Shown piece after piece: positions 1 to 8,839 of a stretch of 64,000 nucleotides of DNA (position 1 is the first letter of the stretch; each line of letters begins with the position of its first letter). The position numbers were made by a program, and so were the translations under genes. The stretch covers positions 248,001-312,000 of the forward strand of contig CP086683.1 in assembly GCA_030544685.1 (NCBI GenBank), written 5' to 3'. The notes below the pieces were generated by a model that saw only the letters and a list, made by a program, of their open reading frames with translations, ran no database searches and was not told the DNA's origin. The stretch is from Pseudomonas sp. B21_DOA (lineage in GTDB: Bacteria > Pseudomonadota > Gammaproteobacteria > Pseudomonadales > Pseudomonadaceae).

Positions 1-414
1 GTAGCGGTAGCCGCGCACCCAGGCCAGACGATATTTGCCCAGGGTCGCCTGGGTCGGCGGCGGGCTGCTCGCCAGGCCCAGCGCGTAGATGTGATCAGAA
101 TCGAACTTCGATTGCGGGTACAGCACATGCTCGGCTTCGTCGCGGTAGGAGCCGACCAGTGCGTCGACCTCCTTCAACTGCACCAGCCCGATCGAACGGG
201 TGTACGGCACCGTGCGAATATCCAGCTTGACCCCGGCCGGCTCGAACACTTTGCGCAACACGTCCCAGGCCAGACCACGGCCATCGGCGGCGGTGTAATC
301 CTCCCAGTCTTCGCTGGCCAGATGGATGACCGCAGGCACAGGCGCGGCGGCCTGCGCGTGGGCGAACGTGCCCAGCAGAGCCAGAAGCAGCAGGGCCAAC
401 CCGCGTCGCAGCAT
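1..414 (-). CDS. Family 3 extracellular solute-binding protein (3' end outside window)
   Basis: The first 138 codons run off the left edge of the window. The N-terminus is a typical Sec signal peptide (MLRRG, a leucine-rich core, then AHAQA), so the product is periplasmic. The mature part reads VIHLASEDWEDYTAADGRG and later LDIRTVPYTRSIGLVQLKEVDALVGSY. This is the pattern of small amino-acid-type periplasmic binding proteins (SBP_bac_3), in which a polar ligand sits between two lobes. It lies 25 bp downstream of pgpA on the same strand and may be co-transcribed with it. No permease or ATPase partner is visible here, and many such Pseudomonas proteins are orphan binding proteins. The substrate cannot be told. 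Confidence 0.75.
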   Translation of the reverse strand, partial: MLRRGLALLLLALLGTFAHAQAAAPVPAVIHLASEDWEDYTAADGRGLAWDVLRKVFEPAGVKLDIRTVPYTRSIGLVQLKEVDALVGSYRDEAEHVLYPQSKFDSDHIYALGLASSPPPTQATLGKYRLAWVRGYRY

Positions 415-439
415 TGCGTGTTTCCTCACGTGAGTCGAA

Positions 440-943
440 TCAGGCGAATACCCAGACCAGCCCTTGCATCGCCAGCCAGGCGAACACACCGGCCAGCACG
501 TCGTCGAGCATGATGCCGACGCCGCCATGCACGTGCTTGTCGATCCAGCGGATCGGCCACGGCTTGAGAATATCGAAGAAGCGGAATACCAGAAAACCCG
601 CGAGCAACCAGTACCAGCCTGCCGGCACCAGCCACAGGGTGATCCACATGCCGACCATTTCGTCCCAGACAATGCCTTCGTGGTCGTGCACACGCAAATC
701 GTCAGCGACTTTGCCGCACAGCCAGAAGCCGAACAGCATGGTGATGCCGAGCATCAGCCAGTAGCCCCAGTCGGGCAGCATCTGCCACAACGGAATGAAC
801 GGCAGCGCCACCAGCGAGCCCCACGTGCCCGGCGCCTTGGGCAGGGTGCCGGAGCCGAAGCCGAACGCGAGGAAATGCCAAGGATTGCGCCAGACCGACG
901 GAGGCACGAATTCGGCAGGGACCTGTTTCGGGTGATCTGTCAC
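440..943 (-). CDS. pgpA: Phosphatidylglycerophosphatase A
   Basis: Removes the terminal phosphate of phosphatidylglycerophosphate to make phosphatidylglycerol in the inner membrane. The 167-aa protein carries the family signature near residues 28-45 (FGFGSGTLPKAPGTWGSL), followed by hydrophobic segments and the acidic DDLRVHDHEGIVWDEMVGMW stretch that is expected to bind metal. Its start overlaps the end of thiL by 4 bp (ATGA), so the two are translationally coupled. It is the last recognised member of the nrdR-rib-nusB-thiL-pgpA operon. Confidence 0.95.
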   Translation of the reverse strand: MTDHPKQVPAEFVPPSVWRNPWHFLAFGFGSGTLPKAPGTWGSLVALPFIPLWQMLPDWGYWLMLGITMLFGFWLCGKVADDLRVHDHEGIVWDEMVGMWITLWLVPAGWYWLLAGFLVFRFFDILKPWPIRWIDKHVHGGVGIMLDDVLAGVFAWLAMQGLVWVFA

Positions 944-1905
944 GGTGTCTCCTGAAAATGTTGGTAGCCGCGAATCTGCGGAGTGATGTCGCGCCCGTCG
1001 CGGTCCAGCAGTACCACGCCCTGGCCAGACGCCACGCGCCCGATCACATGGATCGGCCAGCCGTCGGCCAGCAGTGCCGGCAACCCGGCGGACGGCAAGG
1101 TGAAGGCCAGTACGTAATCATCACCACCGCTCAATGCCGCACGCTCGGCACCGGGCTGACCGAGAAATGCGACTAAAGCATCCGACAACGGTACACGCTC
1201 GCGTTCAATCTCAAGTCGCACCTTCGACGCCAGCGCGATATGCCCGCAATCGGCGAGCAAACCGTCGGAGATGTCCAGCGCCGCTGTGGCTTTGCCCCGC
1301 AAGGCCTGACCGAGGGCCAGTTGCGGCTGTGGCGACCAGTAATGATCGAGCAGCGGCTGGGCGATTTCGGCCGCGGCGTCGTGTTGCCCCAGCACCAGCG
1401 GCAGCGCCCCGGCGGCGTTGCCCAATTCACCGCCGACACAAAGCAGGTCGCCCGGTCGCGCGCCGCTGCGGGTCAACGCCTGGCCAGCGGGTACGCGGCC
1501 GAACACGGTGACCGTCAGGCTCAACGGCCCGCGCGTGGTGTCGCCACCGACCAGCGCGACGCCGCAGCTTTGCGCCATGCGGTTCAAACCACGGGCATAG
1601 GCTTGCAGCCAATCGGCAGTTACCGTCGGCAAGGTCAAGGCAAGGGTAAAGGCAACGGGCGCGGCGCCCATGGCGGCCAGGTCACTGACCGCGACGGCCA
1701 GCGAGCGCTGACCGAGCAGAAACGGATCGCAGGGGTCGGCGAAATGCACACCGGCCACCAGCGTATCGGTGGAAACCGCCAGCTGCTCCCCAACGGGAAC
1801 CGCCAGCAAGGCGCAGTCGTCGCCGATCCCCAGAGCAACGCCTTCGCCGCCCTGCGCACAAGGCGCGGCGGCGAAGAAATTGCGGATCAGCTCAAACTCG
1901 CCCAT
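940..1905 (-). CDS. thiL: Thiamine-monophosphate kinase
   Basis: ATP-dependent phosphorylation of thiamine monophosphate to thiamine pyrophosphate, the last step of cofactor synthesis. The 321 residues fit the family, which belongs to the PurM/AIR-synthase fold. The N-terminal GIGDDCALL (residues about 27-35), VSTDTLVAGVHF, and GGDTTRGPLSLTVT are the Mg-ATP-binding motifs, and DISDGLLADCGHIA is present in the second half. The gene sits 27 bp after nusB and overlaps pgpA by 4 bp. Confidence 0.96.
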   Translation of the reverse strand: MGEFELIRNFFAAAPCAQGGEGVALGIGDDCALLAVPVGEQLAVSTDTLVAGVHFADPCDPFLLGQRSLAVAVSDLAAMGAAPVAFTLALTLPTVTADWLQAYARGLNRMAQSCGVALVGGDTTRGPLSLTVTVFGRVPAGQALTRSGARPGDLLCVGGELGNAAGALPLVLGQHDAAAEIAQPLLDHYWSPQPQLALGQALRGKATAALDISDGLLADCGHIALASKVRLEIERERVPLSDALVAFLGQPGAERAALSGGDDYVLAFTLPSAGLPALLADGWPIHVIGRVASGQGVVLLDRDGRDITPQIRGYQHFQETP

Positions 1906-1932
1906 GGCCGAGAAAAAGTATTCAAGCGCCGA

Positions 1933-2433
1933 TCAGCGCTTGAACGCCTTCACTTCAGCTTCACGCAGGCGCGGGGCCAGCTTGTCGAGCACACCGTTGA
2001 CGAACTTGTGGCCGTCGGTCGAACCGAACACCTTGGCCAGTTCGATACCTTCGTTGATCACAACGCGGTACGGCACGTCGACGCGCTTGAGCAGTTCCCA
2101 GGTCGACAGGCGCAGAACCGCCAGTTCAACCGGGTCGAGCTCTTCGATCGCCAGATCCAGGCACGGCGTCAGGGCGGTGTCGATTTCGGTCTTGAACTGC
2201 GGAACCCCGTGAAGGATTTCACGGAAGTAGGCGCCGTCGACATCGGTGAAATCGTTATCAACGCGAAACTGCGCTTCGATCTCGTTCAGCGATTGCCGGG
2301 CCATGTGCCACTGGTACAGCGCTTGAGTCGCGAGCTGACGGGCTTCACGACGCTTGGCGCTCTTCGACGGCTTGCCGGCATCCGCAGGTTTCGGATCGCG
2401 CGGGTTGAAACGATCGCTTTCGTCGCTAATCAC
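1933..2433 (-). CDS. nusB: Transcription antitermination factor NusB
   Basis: NusB pairs with ribosomal protein S10 (NusE) on boxA RNA to suppress premature termination in rRNA operons. The 166-aa product begins with a basic, disordered extension (about 30 residues, rich in K/R) and then shows the all-helical NusB core: [16 protein letters not shown], the aspartate-rich [15 protein letters not shown], and the C-terminal [20 protein letters not shown]. The start codon overlaps the ribH stop by 4 bp, the common arrangement in gammaproteobacteria. Its S10 partner (rpsJ) is also in this window. Confidence 0.96.
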   Translation of the reverse strand: MISDESDRFNPRDPKPADAGKPSKSAKRREARQLATQALYQWHMARQSLNEIEAQFRVDNDFTDVDGAYFREILHGVPQFKTEIDTALTPCLDLAIEELDPVELAVLRLSTWELLKRVDVPYRVVINEGIELAKVFGSTDGHKFVNGVLDKLAPRLREAEVKAFKR

Positions 2434-2906
2434 TTGGCCTCCAACTGCGCCAGCAGGCTGACCATTTCCAGAGCGGACAGGGCAGCTTCGGCACCTTTGT
2501 TACCGGCCTTGGTGCCGGAACGTTCGATGGCTTGCTCGATGGAATCGACGGTCAGCACGCCGAAGGCGACCGGTACGCCGAATTCCATGGAGACCTGGGC
2601 CAGGCCTTTGGTGCACTCGCCAGCCACGTATTCGAAGTGCGGAGTACCGCCACGAATGACCGCGCCGAGGGCGATGATGGCTGCGAACTCGCCTTTCTGG
2701 GCAACTTTCTGCGCAACCAGCGGGATTTCGAAGGCGCCCGGTGCGCGGATGATGGTGATGTCGTTTTCGCTCACGCCGTGGCGAACCAGGGCATCAACGG
2801 CACCGCTGACCAGGCTTTCAACCACGAAGCTGTTGAAGCGGCCCACTACCAGAGCGTAGCGGCCTTTAGGGGCGATGAAGGTACCTTCGATGGTCTTCAG
2901 GGTCAT
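2430..2906 (-). CDS. ribH: 6,7-dimethyl-8-ribityllumazine synthase
   Basis: Condenses 5-amino-6-ribitylaminouracil with 3,4-dihydroxy-2-butanone 4-phosphate to give the riboflavin precursor lumazine. The 158-aa length is standard. Visible hallmarks are [17 protein letters not shown] near the N-terminus, the APGAFEIPL substrate-binding loop, the [14 protein letters not shown] loop around the active site, and the [16 protein letters not shown] strand-helix. It lies between ribBA and nusB and overlaps nusB by 4 bp. The 90-bp gap to ribBA holds a hairpin (see 2929-2951). Confidence 0.97.
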   Translation of the reverse strand: MTLKTIEGTFIAPKGRYALVVGRFNSFVVESLVSGAVDALVRHGVSENDITIIRAPGAFEIPLVAQKVAQKGEFAAIIALGAVIRGGTPHFEYVAGECTKGLAQVSMEFGVPVAFGVLTVDSIEQAIERSGTKAGNKGAEAALSALEMVSLLAQLEAK

Positions 2907-2928
2907 TCGTCAGTTCTCTTAAAGAGCC

Positions 2929-2951
2929 GGGACGCGTCTGCTACGCGTCCC
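2929..2951 (-). other. Perfect GC-rich hairpin in the ribBA-ribH spacer
   Basis: A 9-bp perfect stem (GGGACGCGT / ACGCGTCCC) with a 5-nt loop lies about 22 bp upstream of the ribH start codon. No uridine tract follows on the minus strand, so it does not look like a plain intrinsic terminator. It may be an mRNA processing or stability element that adjusts ribH relative to ribBA; this is inference. Confidence 0.5.
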
Positions 2952-2996
2952 TCAGTGATTATTTGCCGCGAATTGGAGTCCGGAAACAGCCGGTCA

Positions 2997-4088
2997 TTAT
3001 TCGGAGGGCACGTATTCTACAACTTCCAGATCGAAACCGGATATCGCATTGAACTTCATCGGCGCCGACATCAAGCGCATTTTGCGCACGCCCAGGTCAC
3101 GCAGTATCTGCGAGCCGGCCCCGACAATGCTGTAGGTGGTCGGCTTTTTCGGCGCTGCCTGCTCACCGGTTTCACGGATATGCGCCAGCAGCACGTCGCC
3201 ATCGAGCGGGTGACCGAGCAGCAGCACCACACCGCTGCCGGCCTCGGCGACCGCAGCCATGGCGGCGCGCAGGCTCCAGCGACCGGGTTGCTTGACCATC
3301 AGCAGGTCGCGCAGCGGGTCCATGTTGTGCACGCGAACCAGCGTCGGCTCCTCAGCGCAGACAGTGCCCAGCGTCAGTGCCATGTGCACGTCGCCTTCCA
3401 CCGAATCACGATAGGTCACCAGGTTGAATTGGCCCAGTTCGCTGTCCAGCGGCTGCTCGGCAATCCGCTGAACGGTACGTTCGTGGATCATCCGGTAGTG
3501 GATCAGGTCGGCGATGGTGCCGATCTTGATGTTGTGTTCGGCGGCGAATGCTTCGAGTTCAGCGCGACGGGACATGGTGCCGTCGTCGTTCATCACTTCG
3601 CAGATCACTCCGCTCGGCTCGAAACCGGCCATGCGCGCCAGGTCGCAAGCGGCTTCGGTGTGGCCGGCGCGAGCGAGGGTGCCGCCGGCCTGGGCCATCA
3701 GCGGGAAAATGTGGCCCGGACTGACGATATCTTCAGCCTTGGCGTCCTTGGCCGCAGCCGCTTGCACGGTGCGCGCACGGTCAGCGGCGGAGATGCCGGT
3801 GGTCACGCCTTCGGCAGCTTCGATCGAAACGGTGAACTTGGTGCCGAAACCGGAACCGTTGCGCGGCGCCATCAGGGGCAGCTTCAACAGTTCGCAGCGC
3901 TCGCGGCTCATCGGCATGCAGATCAGGCCACGGGCGTGCTTGGCCATGAAGTTGATGTGTTCGGCCTGGCAGCATTCGGCGGCCATGATCAGGTCGCCTT
4001 CGTTCTCGCGGTCTTCGTCATCCATGAGGATGACCATCTTGCCTTGGCGGATGTCTTCAACCAGTTCTTCGATGCTATTGAGCGCCAC
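2997..4088 (-). CDS. ribBA: 3,4-dihydroxy-2-butanone-4-phosphate synthase with degenerate GTP cyclohydrolase II domain
   Basis: The N-terminal half (residues about 1-200) is a complete DHBP synthase, which makes the four-carbon riboflavin precursor from ribulose 5-phosphate. It carries the acidic DDEDRENEGDL metal and substrate motif and the GHTEAACDLARMAG motif. The C-terminal half (about 205-363) aligns in position with GTP cyclohydrolase II, but the zinc-binding Cys-Leu-x-Gly-x8-Cys-x-Cys region is gone: where it should be the protein reads NMDPLRDLLMVKQ, without cysteines. This domain is therefore probably inactive as a cyclohydrolase, and a separate RibA would be expected elsewhere. This arrangement is known in pseudomonads. 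It sits 20 bp after ribE in the operon. Confidence 0.95.
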   Translation of the reverse strand: MALNSIEELVEDIRQGKMVILMDDEDRENEGDLIMAAECCQAEHINFMAKHARGLICMPMSRERCELLKLPLMAPRNGSGFGTKFTVSIEAAEGVTTGISAADRARTVQAAAAKDAKAEDIVSPGHIFPLMAQAGGTLARAGHTEAACDLARMAGFEPSGVICEVMNDDGTMSRRAELEAFAAEHNIKIGTIADLIHYRMIHERTVQRIAEQPLDSELGQFNLVTYRDSVEGDVHMALTLGTVCAEEPTLVRVHNMDPLRDLLMVKQPGRWSLRAAMAAVAEAGSGVVLLLGHPLDGDVLLAHIRETGEQAAPKKPTTYSIVGAGSQILRDLGVRKMRLMSAPMKFNAISGFDLEVVEYVPSE

Positions 4089-4108
4089 AAGGCACCCCTT
4101 CTTTTGAA

Positions 4109-4771
4109 TTATTTAAGGTAGCCGTTTTGGGCCAGAAAGCTTTCGGTGATCGTGCTGCCGGCAGTCTTCTCGGCGGCCTTGTCACCCAGCAGCAGACGCT
4201 CCAGATAACGCGCCAGCAGGTCGACTTCCAGATTTACCCGGCGGCCCGGCTTGTACGCAGCCATGATGGTTTCGCTGAGGGTATGCGGAATGATCGTCAG
4301 CATGAATTCGGCGCCATCGACTTCGTTCACGGTCAGGCTGGTGCCATCGACGGTGATCGAGCCCTTGTGGGCGATGTACTTGGCCAGCTCTTTCGGCGCA
4401 CGGATGCGAAATTCCACGGCGCGGGCATTGTCGCTGCGCGATACCACTTCGCCGACACCATCGACATGACCGCTGACCAGATGCCCGCCGAGGCGAGTGG
4501 TCGGGGTCAGGGCTTTTTCCAGATTGACCGGGCTGCCGCTTTTCAGGTCATTCATGGCGGTGCAATCAAGGGTTTCGCGGCTGACGTCGGCGGCAAAGCC
4601 GTCGCCCGGCAATTCGACGGCGGTCAGGCAAACGCCGTTGACCGCGATGCTGTCGCCGAGTTTGACGTCGCTCAGGTCGAGCTTGCCGGTTGCGACGTGA
4701 ACCCGCACATCACCACCCTTTGGGGTCAGTGCGCGGATACTGCCGATGGATTCGATGATGCCGGTGAACAT
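4109..4771 (-). CDS. ribE: Riboflavin synthase (alpha subunit)
   Basis: Dismutates two molecules of 6,7-dimethyl-8-ribityllumazine to riboflavin and the pyrimidine precursor. The 220-aa protein starts with the invariant MFTGIIE and is built of two lumazine-binding barrels. The first has VNGVCLTAVEL with Cys in the conserved position, and the second has the paired motif VDGTSLTVNEVDG. HLVSGHVDGVG marks the domain junction. The symbol ribC is used for the same gene in some genomes. It lies 47 bp after ribD and 20 bp before ribBA. Confidence 0.96.
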   Translation of the reverse strand: MFTGIIESIGSIRALTPKGGDVRVHVATGKLDLSDVKLGDSIAVNGVCLTAVELPGDGFAADVSRETLDCTAMNDLKSGSPVNLEKALTPTTRLGGHLVSGHVDGVGEVVSRSDNARAVEFRIRAPKELAKYIAHKGSITVDGTSLTVNEVDGAEFMLTIIPHTLSETIMAAYKPGRRVNLEVDLLARYLERLLLGDKAAEKTAGSTITESFLAQNGYLK

Positions 4772-4818
4772 GCGGTTCTCCTTGAGAACGAGGCCAGCGC
4801 TAACGCGATGGCCGGGAA

Positions 4819-5952
4819 TTATACGCGGGCTGCAGGGACAGGGATCGCAGTGACTCGCCAGTCATCGCCCACCGCGCGGATTTCAGTGATTTTCAGTTCC
4901 GGCGCATCTTTCATCTGCGCCAGCGGCCAGTCGAGCAGCGGACGCGCCGTGGAGCCGAGAAACTTGCCGGCAATGAAGATCACGAATTCGTCGACCAGCC
5001 CCAGTTGCGCAAAGGCTCCGGCCAGACGCGGGCCTGCCTCGATCAGCACCTCGTTGGTGCCACGATGAGCCAGTTCGATGAGTAATTGACGCAGATCGAC
5101 CTGGCCGTCGTCACCCGGCACGATCAGGCATTCCGGGCCATTGGCGTATTGCTCTTCGACCGCGACACAGGTGGCGACCAGCGCCGGCCCGGCCTTGAAA
5201 AACGGTGCATCCAGCGGCACCCGCAGACGGCCGTCGATCAACACCCGCAGTGGCGGGCGACTCATGGCCAGCGCGGTTTGCTCGCCGTCCAGACCAAGCT
5301 CGTCCGCGCGTACGGTCAAGCGTGCGCCATCGGCCAGCACCGTGTCGGCGCCGGTCAGCACCACAGCCGCCTCAGCGCGCAAACGCTGTACCGCAGAACG
5401 CGCCGCCGGGCCGGTGATCCACTGGCTCTCGCCGCTTTCCATCGCTGTGCGGCCGTCGAGACTCATGGCCAGCTTGACCCGCACGAATGGCAAGCCATGC
5501 TCCATGCGTTTCAGAAAACCTTGATTGAGCTTGCGCGCTTCAGCCTCCAGCACACCACTTTCGGTGGCAATACCGGCCTCAGCCAGGCGCTGCAAACCGC
5601 GCCCGGCGACTTGCGGATTGGGATCACGCATCGCCGCCACGACGCGGGCAACGCCAGCGGTCACCAAGGCATCGGCGCACGGCGGCGTGCGCCCGTGATG
5701 GCTGCAAGGCTCGAGGGTCACGTACGCCGTGGCGCCCCGGGCCTGCTCGCCGGCGGCACGCAAGGCGTGGACTTCGGCATGGGGTTCGCCGGCGCGCTCA
5801 TGCCAGCCTTCGCCGACAATCTGGCCGTCACGCACCACCACGCAACCGACTCGTGGATTGGGATGGGTGGTGTAGTGGCCCTTGCGCGCCAGTTCCAGCG
5901 CACGGGCCATGAAATGCGCGTCGAGGATCGCCTGCTCGGCGGCGGTGGTCAT
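4819..5952 (-). CDS. ribD: Bifunctional pyrimidine deaminase/reductase of riboflavin synthesis
   Basis: Two consecutive steps after GTP ring opening: deamination and then NADPH-dependent reduction of the ribosyl side chain. The N-terminal deaminase domain (residues about 10-150) has the zinc motif HAEVHAL with [11 protein letters not shown]. The C-terminal reductase domain starts near [15 protein letters not shown] and contains QWITGPAAR and [12 protein letters not shown]. The 377-aa length is normal. The start overlaps the nrdR stop by 4 bp. Confidence 0.96.
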   Translation of the reverse strand: MTTAAEQAILDAHFMARALELARKGHYTTHPNPRVGCVVVRDGQIVGEGWHERAGEPHAEVHALRAAGEQARGATAYVTLEPCSHHGRTPPCADALVTAGVARVVAAMRDPNPQVAGRGLQRLAEAGIATESGVLEAEARKLNQGFLKRMEHGLPFVRVKLAMSLDGRTAMESGESQWITGPAARSAVQRLRAEAAVVLTGADTVLADGARLTVRADELGLDGEQTALAMSRPPLRVLIDGRLRVPLDAPFFKAGPALVATCVAVEEQYANGPECLIVPGDDGQVDLRQLLIELAHRGTNEVLIEAGPRLAGAFAQLGLVDEFVIFIAGKFLGSTARPLLDWPLAQMKDAPELKITEIRAVGDDWRVTAIPVPAARV

Positions 5953-6413
5953 TCTTTCACCGGTTCGCGGGCGAGGCGGTCGATCTCTTCGCGGAATTCA
6001 TTGAGGTCCTGGAAGCGTTTGTACACCGAAGCGAAGCGGATGTAGGCGACTTCATCAAGCTTTTGCAGCTCGGCCATCACCAGTTCGCCGACCACGAGGG
6101 ACTTGACCTCGCGTTCGCCGGTGGCGCGCAGCTTGTGCTTGATGTGAACCAGAGAGGATTCGAGGCGCTCGACGCTGACCGGACGTTTCTCCAGCGCGCG
6201 TTGCATGCCGGCGCGGAGTTTTTCTTCGTCGAACGGTTGGCGGCTGCCGTCGGTTTTGATCAGGCGCGGCAACACCAGTTCGGCCGTCTCGAACGTCGTG
6301 AAACGTTCGCCGCAGGCCAGGCATTCACGCCGGCGGCGCACCTGTTCGCCCTCGGCGACCAGACGCGAGTCGATGACCTTGGTGTCGTTGGCACCGCAGA
6401 AGGGACAGTGCAT
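5949..6413 (-). CDS. nrdR: Transcriptional repressor NrdR
   Basis: Nucleotide-sensing repressor of ribonucleotide reductase genes. I chose the start at [10 protein letters not shown], which gives 154 aa, the usual size; an in-frame ATG 19 codons upstream would add an unconserved leader. A zinc ribbon opens the protein (CPFC at 3-6, CLACGERF at about 31-38) and is followed by the ATP-cone domain ([21 protein letters not shown]). It is the promoter-proximal gene of the riboflavin operon here and overlaps ribD by 4 bp. Confidence 0.95.
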   Translation of the reverse strand: MHCPFCGANDTKVIDSRLVAEGEQVRRRRECLACGERFTTFETAELVLPRLIKTDGSRQPFDEEKLRAGMQRALEKRPVSVERLESSLVHIKHKLRATGEREVKSLVVGELVMAELQKLDEVAYIRFASVYKRFQDLNEFREEIDRLAREPVKE

Positions 6414-6541
6414 GGTGGCTGGCAACAAAAAATGGGAGGGCCATGGTAGCGCATCCCCGTGGCAAGACAAGCCATAGGCTTTGCGGTATACAGAACGGCA
6501 TGATCGTCTGATCCATGGAATTCATTCTGCCGGAGCCTCCA

Positions 6542-7004
6542 ATGCCGTTACGTCCGCTCGTTCTGCTCAGTCTTTTCAGCCTGCTGGTGGCCTGTGGCAG
6601 CGACGCACCCAAGCCGCAACCGCCAACCCCGGGCCCCGCCCGCAGCAGGCGCAGAAAAAGCCAAAGAGGCCGCCGAACTGGGCCCGCTGCCCGCGCATCA
6701 GCGCGAACTGAGCGGCACCCTGCAAGGCGTGCCGGCCGGCGCCGAAGTCGAACTGGCGCTGCTGGTGATCGACGAAAAGGATCGCCCGCAACAATTGCTC
6801 GCCAGTTCCAGTCTGATCGGCAACAACCAGGTCCTGCCGTTTCACCTGCGCTTCAACCCCGAGGCATTTCCGGCCGGCGCACGGGTTGAGCTGCGCGGTC
6901 GCGCCAGCCAGTCCGGGCAGCTGATCCTGCACCTGCCGTCGCAGACCATCACGCAACCAACCACTCAGGCGTTGGGCCAGCTGCAATTCATCAAAGCGCC
7001 ATGA
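6542..7004 (+). CDS. YbaY-like lipoprotein (two frameshifts in this sequence)
   Basis: The N-terminus MPLRPLVLLSLFSLLVACGSD is a lipoprotein signal peptide with the lipobox LVAC. The C-terminal two thirds (GTLQGVPAGAEVELALLVID to LGQLQFIKAP) resemble the YbaY/YscW pilotin-like domain of small secreted lipoproteins. The reading frame breaks twice within 20 bp. Restoring one C in the GCCCG run at 6636-6641 and one A in the AAAAA run at 6656-6660 gives a continuous 154-codon frame reading PAPQQAQKKAKEAAELG across the junction. The stop overlaps the ATG of the next gene (ATGA). I take the breaks as sequence errors. The precise function is unknown. Confidence 0.75.
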
Positions 7005-7653
7005 AGGCACCGCTCGACCTGCAGCAGGCCTTGGGGAATTGCTCGGCGACGCCAGACTGAAAGCCTGCGCGTTGCCCGGCACTGATTTGCAGCTGTGGTT
7101 GATCGACGGCGACAACATGGCCCGCGAATTCAGCCAGGAAGAAACCCAGCGCATCCTGCATGAACCGCCCTATTGGAGTTTTTGCTGGGCCAGCGGCTTG
7201 GCCGTGGCGCGTTATCTGGCGCAGTTTCCCGACTGGGTGCGCGGCAAGCGCGTGCTGGATTTCGGTGCTGGTTCCGGGATCGCCGGCATCGCGGCGGTGA
7301 AGGCCGGAGCGGTGGAAGTGGTGGCCTGCGATCTCGATCCGCTGGCGATCGCCGCGTGCAAGGCGAACGCCGAGCTCAACGATGTGCAGATGAGCTATTC
7401 GACGGATTTCTTTGCCGAGGCCGATCGCTTCGATCTGATTCTGGTTGCCGACGTGTTGTACGACCGGGCGAACTTGCCGCTGCTCGACGCGTTTCTCAGT
7501 CGCGGACGCGAGGCGCTGGTGGCGGATTCACGGGTGCGGGATTTTCGTCATCCGTTGTATGAGCGAATTGAAATGCTCGAGGCGATGACCTTGCCGGATC
7601 TGGCCGAGCCTGAGGAATTCAGACATGTCAGCCTCTACCATGCACGGCGCTAG
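7001..7653 (+). CDS. Class I SAM-dependent methyltransferase (frameshifted in this sequence)
   Basis: A Rossmann-fold methyltransferase of about 217 aa. Motif I is VLDFGAGSGIAGIAA, motif II is VACDLDPLAI, and motif IV is ILVADVLYDRANL. The overall form, including the HEPPYWSFCWASG segment, is that of the nicotinamide N-methyltransferase-like / protein-lysine methyltransferase group (ETFB-KMT-like). The natural start is the ATG at 7001, which overlaps the preceding stop. Its frame is lost at the GGGG run 7033-7036, where one missing G restores QQALGELLGDARLK. Without that base, translation could begin only at 7039. The substrate is not predictable from sequence. Confidence 0.85.
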
Positions 7654-7656
7654 CTA

Positions 7657-7755
7657 AAGCTTCGCGGGCAAGCCCGCTCCCACAGGGTCTGAAGTCGTCC
7701 GCAGATTTTGCGTAATACCCAAAACACTGTGGGAGCGGGCTTGCCCGCGATAGCG
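7657..7755. repeat. REP doublet (GCGGGCAAGCCCGC class)
   Basis: Two inverted copies of the Pseudomonas REP palindrome, TCGCGGGCAAGCCCGCTCCC and its complement, separated by about 40 bp between the methyltransferase and cnoX genes. Confidence 0.9.
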
Positions 7756-7855
7756 TCCTTCCAGGCGACACATATCTCAAAACCCGCCCCGCTTCCGGCC
7801 ACCCCCACCAAGCCGTATAGTTGCTCCATTCCAAGCTTCTTCGACGAGATCCCCC

Positions 7856-8728
7856 ATGAGTCAGCAAACGCCGTACATCTTCGACGCCACGACTGCCGAT
7901 TTCGACCAGTCGGTGATCGAAGCCTCCTTCAACAAACCGGTGCTGGTGGATTTCTGGGCCGAATGGTGTGCGCCCTGCAAGGCGTTGATGCCGATGTTGC
8001 AAGGCATTGCCGAGAGCTATCAGGGCGAGTTGCTGCTGGCCAAGGTCAACTGCGACATCGAGCAGGACATCGTCGCCCGCTTCGGCATTCGCAGCCTGCC
8101 GACCGTGGTGCTGTTCAAGGACGGTCAGCCGGTCGATGGCTTTGCCGGGGCACAACCGGAATCCGCCGTGCGCGCCCTGCTGGAACCGCATGTGCAGATG
8201 CCGCCACCGGCCGCTGCCGACCCGTTCGAACAGGCCCAAGCGATGTTCGACGAAGGTCACTTCGCCGAGGCGGAAGCGGTGCTGGTGACCATTCTCAATG
8301 AAGACAATACCAACGCCAAAGCGCTGATCCTTTACGCACGCTGCCTGACCGAACGCGGTGAGCTGGGCGAAGCGCAAACCGTGCTCGACGCGGTCAAGAG
8401 CGATGAGCACAAAGCCGCACTCGCCGGGGCCAAGGCGCAGATCCAGTTCCTCGGCCTCGCCCGCGACCTGCCGGACGCCGCCGACCTGAAGAGCCGCCTG
8501 GCGCAAAATCCGCAGGACGATGAAGCGGTGTATCAACTGGCGATCCAGCAACTGGCACGCCAGCAATACGAAGCGGCGCTGGACGCCCTGCTCAAACTGT
8601 TCATCCGCAACCGCAGCTACGGTGAAGGCCTGCCGCACAAGACCTTGCTGCAGGTGTTCGAACTGCTGGGCAATGATCATCCGCTGGTGACGGTGTATCG
8701 CCGCAAGATGTTTGCTGCGCTTTATTGA
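7856..8728 (+). CDS. cnoX: Thioredoxin-like co-chaperone with TPR tail (CnoX/YbbN family)
   Basis: 290 aa. The N-terminal thioredoxin domain (about 1-110) carries the complete redox motif WCAPC at about residues 38-42 and the cis-proline segment RSLPTVVLF. The C-terminal half is helical TPR-like repeats (FEQAQAMFDEGHFAEAEAVL, ARCLTERGELGEAQTVL, DDEAVYQLAIQQLARQQYE). In E. coli, CnoX/YbbN delivers bleach-oxidised clients to GroEL and DnaK and lacks the first redox cysteine. The intact CxxC here suggests added disulfide-reductase activity. A single gene flanked by REPs. Confidence 0.9.
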   Translation: MSQQTPYIFDATTADFDQSVIEASFNKPVLVDFWAEWCAPCKALMPMLQGIAESYQGELLLAKVNCDIEQDIVARFGIRSLPTVVLFKDGQPVDGFAGAQPESAVRALLEPHVQMPPPAAADPFEQAQAMFDEGHFAEAEAVLVTILNEDNTNAKALILYARCLTERGELGEAQTVLDAVKSDEHKAALAGAKAQIQFLGLARDLPDAADLKSRLAQNPQDDEAVYQLAIQQLARQQYEAALDALLKLFIRNRSYGEGLPHKTLLQVFELLGNDHPLVTVYRRKMFAALY

Positions 8729-8733
8729 GAGCA

Positions 8734-8834
8734 AAAGATCGCAGGATGCCGCAGCTCCTACATCGGATCGGGTTCACCGCGTTTTTGTGGATGAACGCTG
8801 ATTCGGTAGGAGCTGCCGAAGGCTGCGATCTTTA
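8734..8834. repeat. REP-like inverted repeat (GCAGCTCCTAC class)
   Basis: GATCGCAG...GCAGCTCCTAC and its inverted partner GTAGGAGCTGCC...GGCTGCGATC, about 45 bp apart, lie between the convergent cnoX and the gene at 8840-9199. This family differs in sequence from the other ten REP doublets of the window. Confidence 0.85.
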
Positions 8835-8839
8835 GCGGT

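Noticed and set aside
2907-2996. FMN riboswitch before ribH or ribBA.
   Set aside because: The spacer is only 90 bp, holds one simple hairpin and lacks the conserved multi-helix RFN motifs.
6542-7004. One inserted base in the lipoprotein gene.
   Set aside because: A single insertion would also restore a frame (PAAAGAEKAKE), but two deletions give PAPQQAQKKAKE, agree with the intermediate frame and match the deletion-only pattern in the rest of the window.
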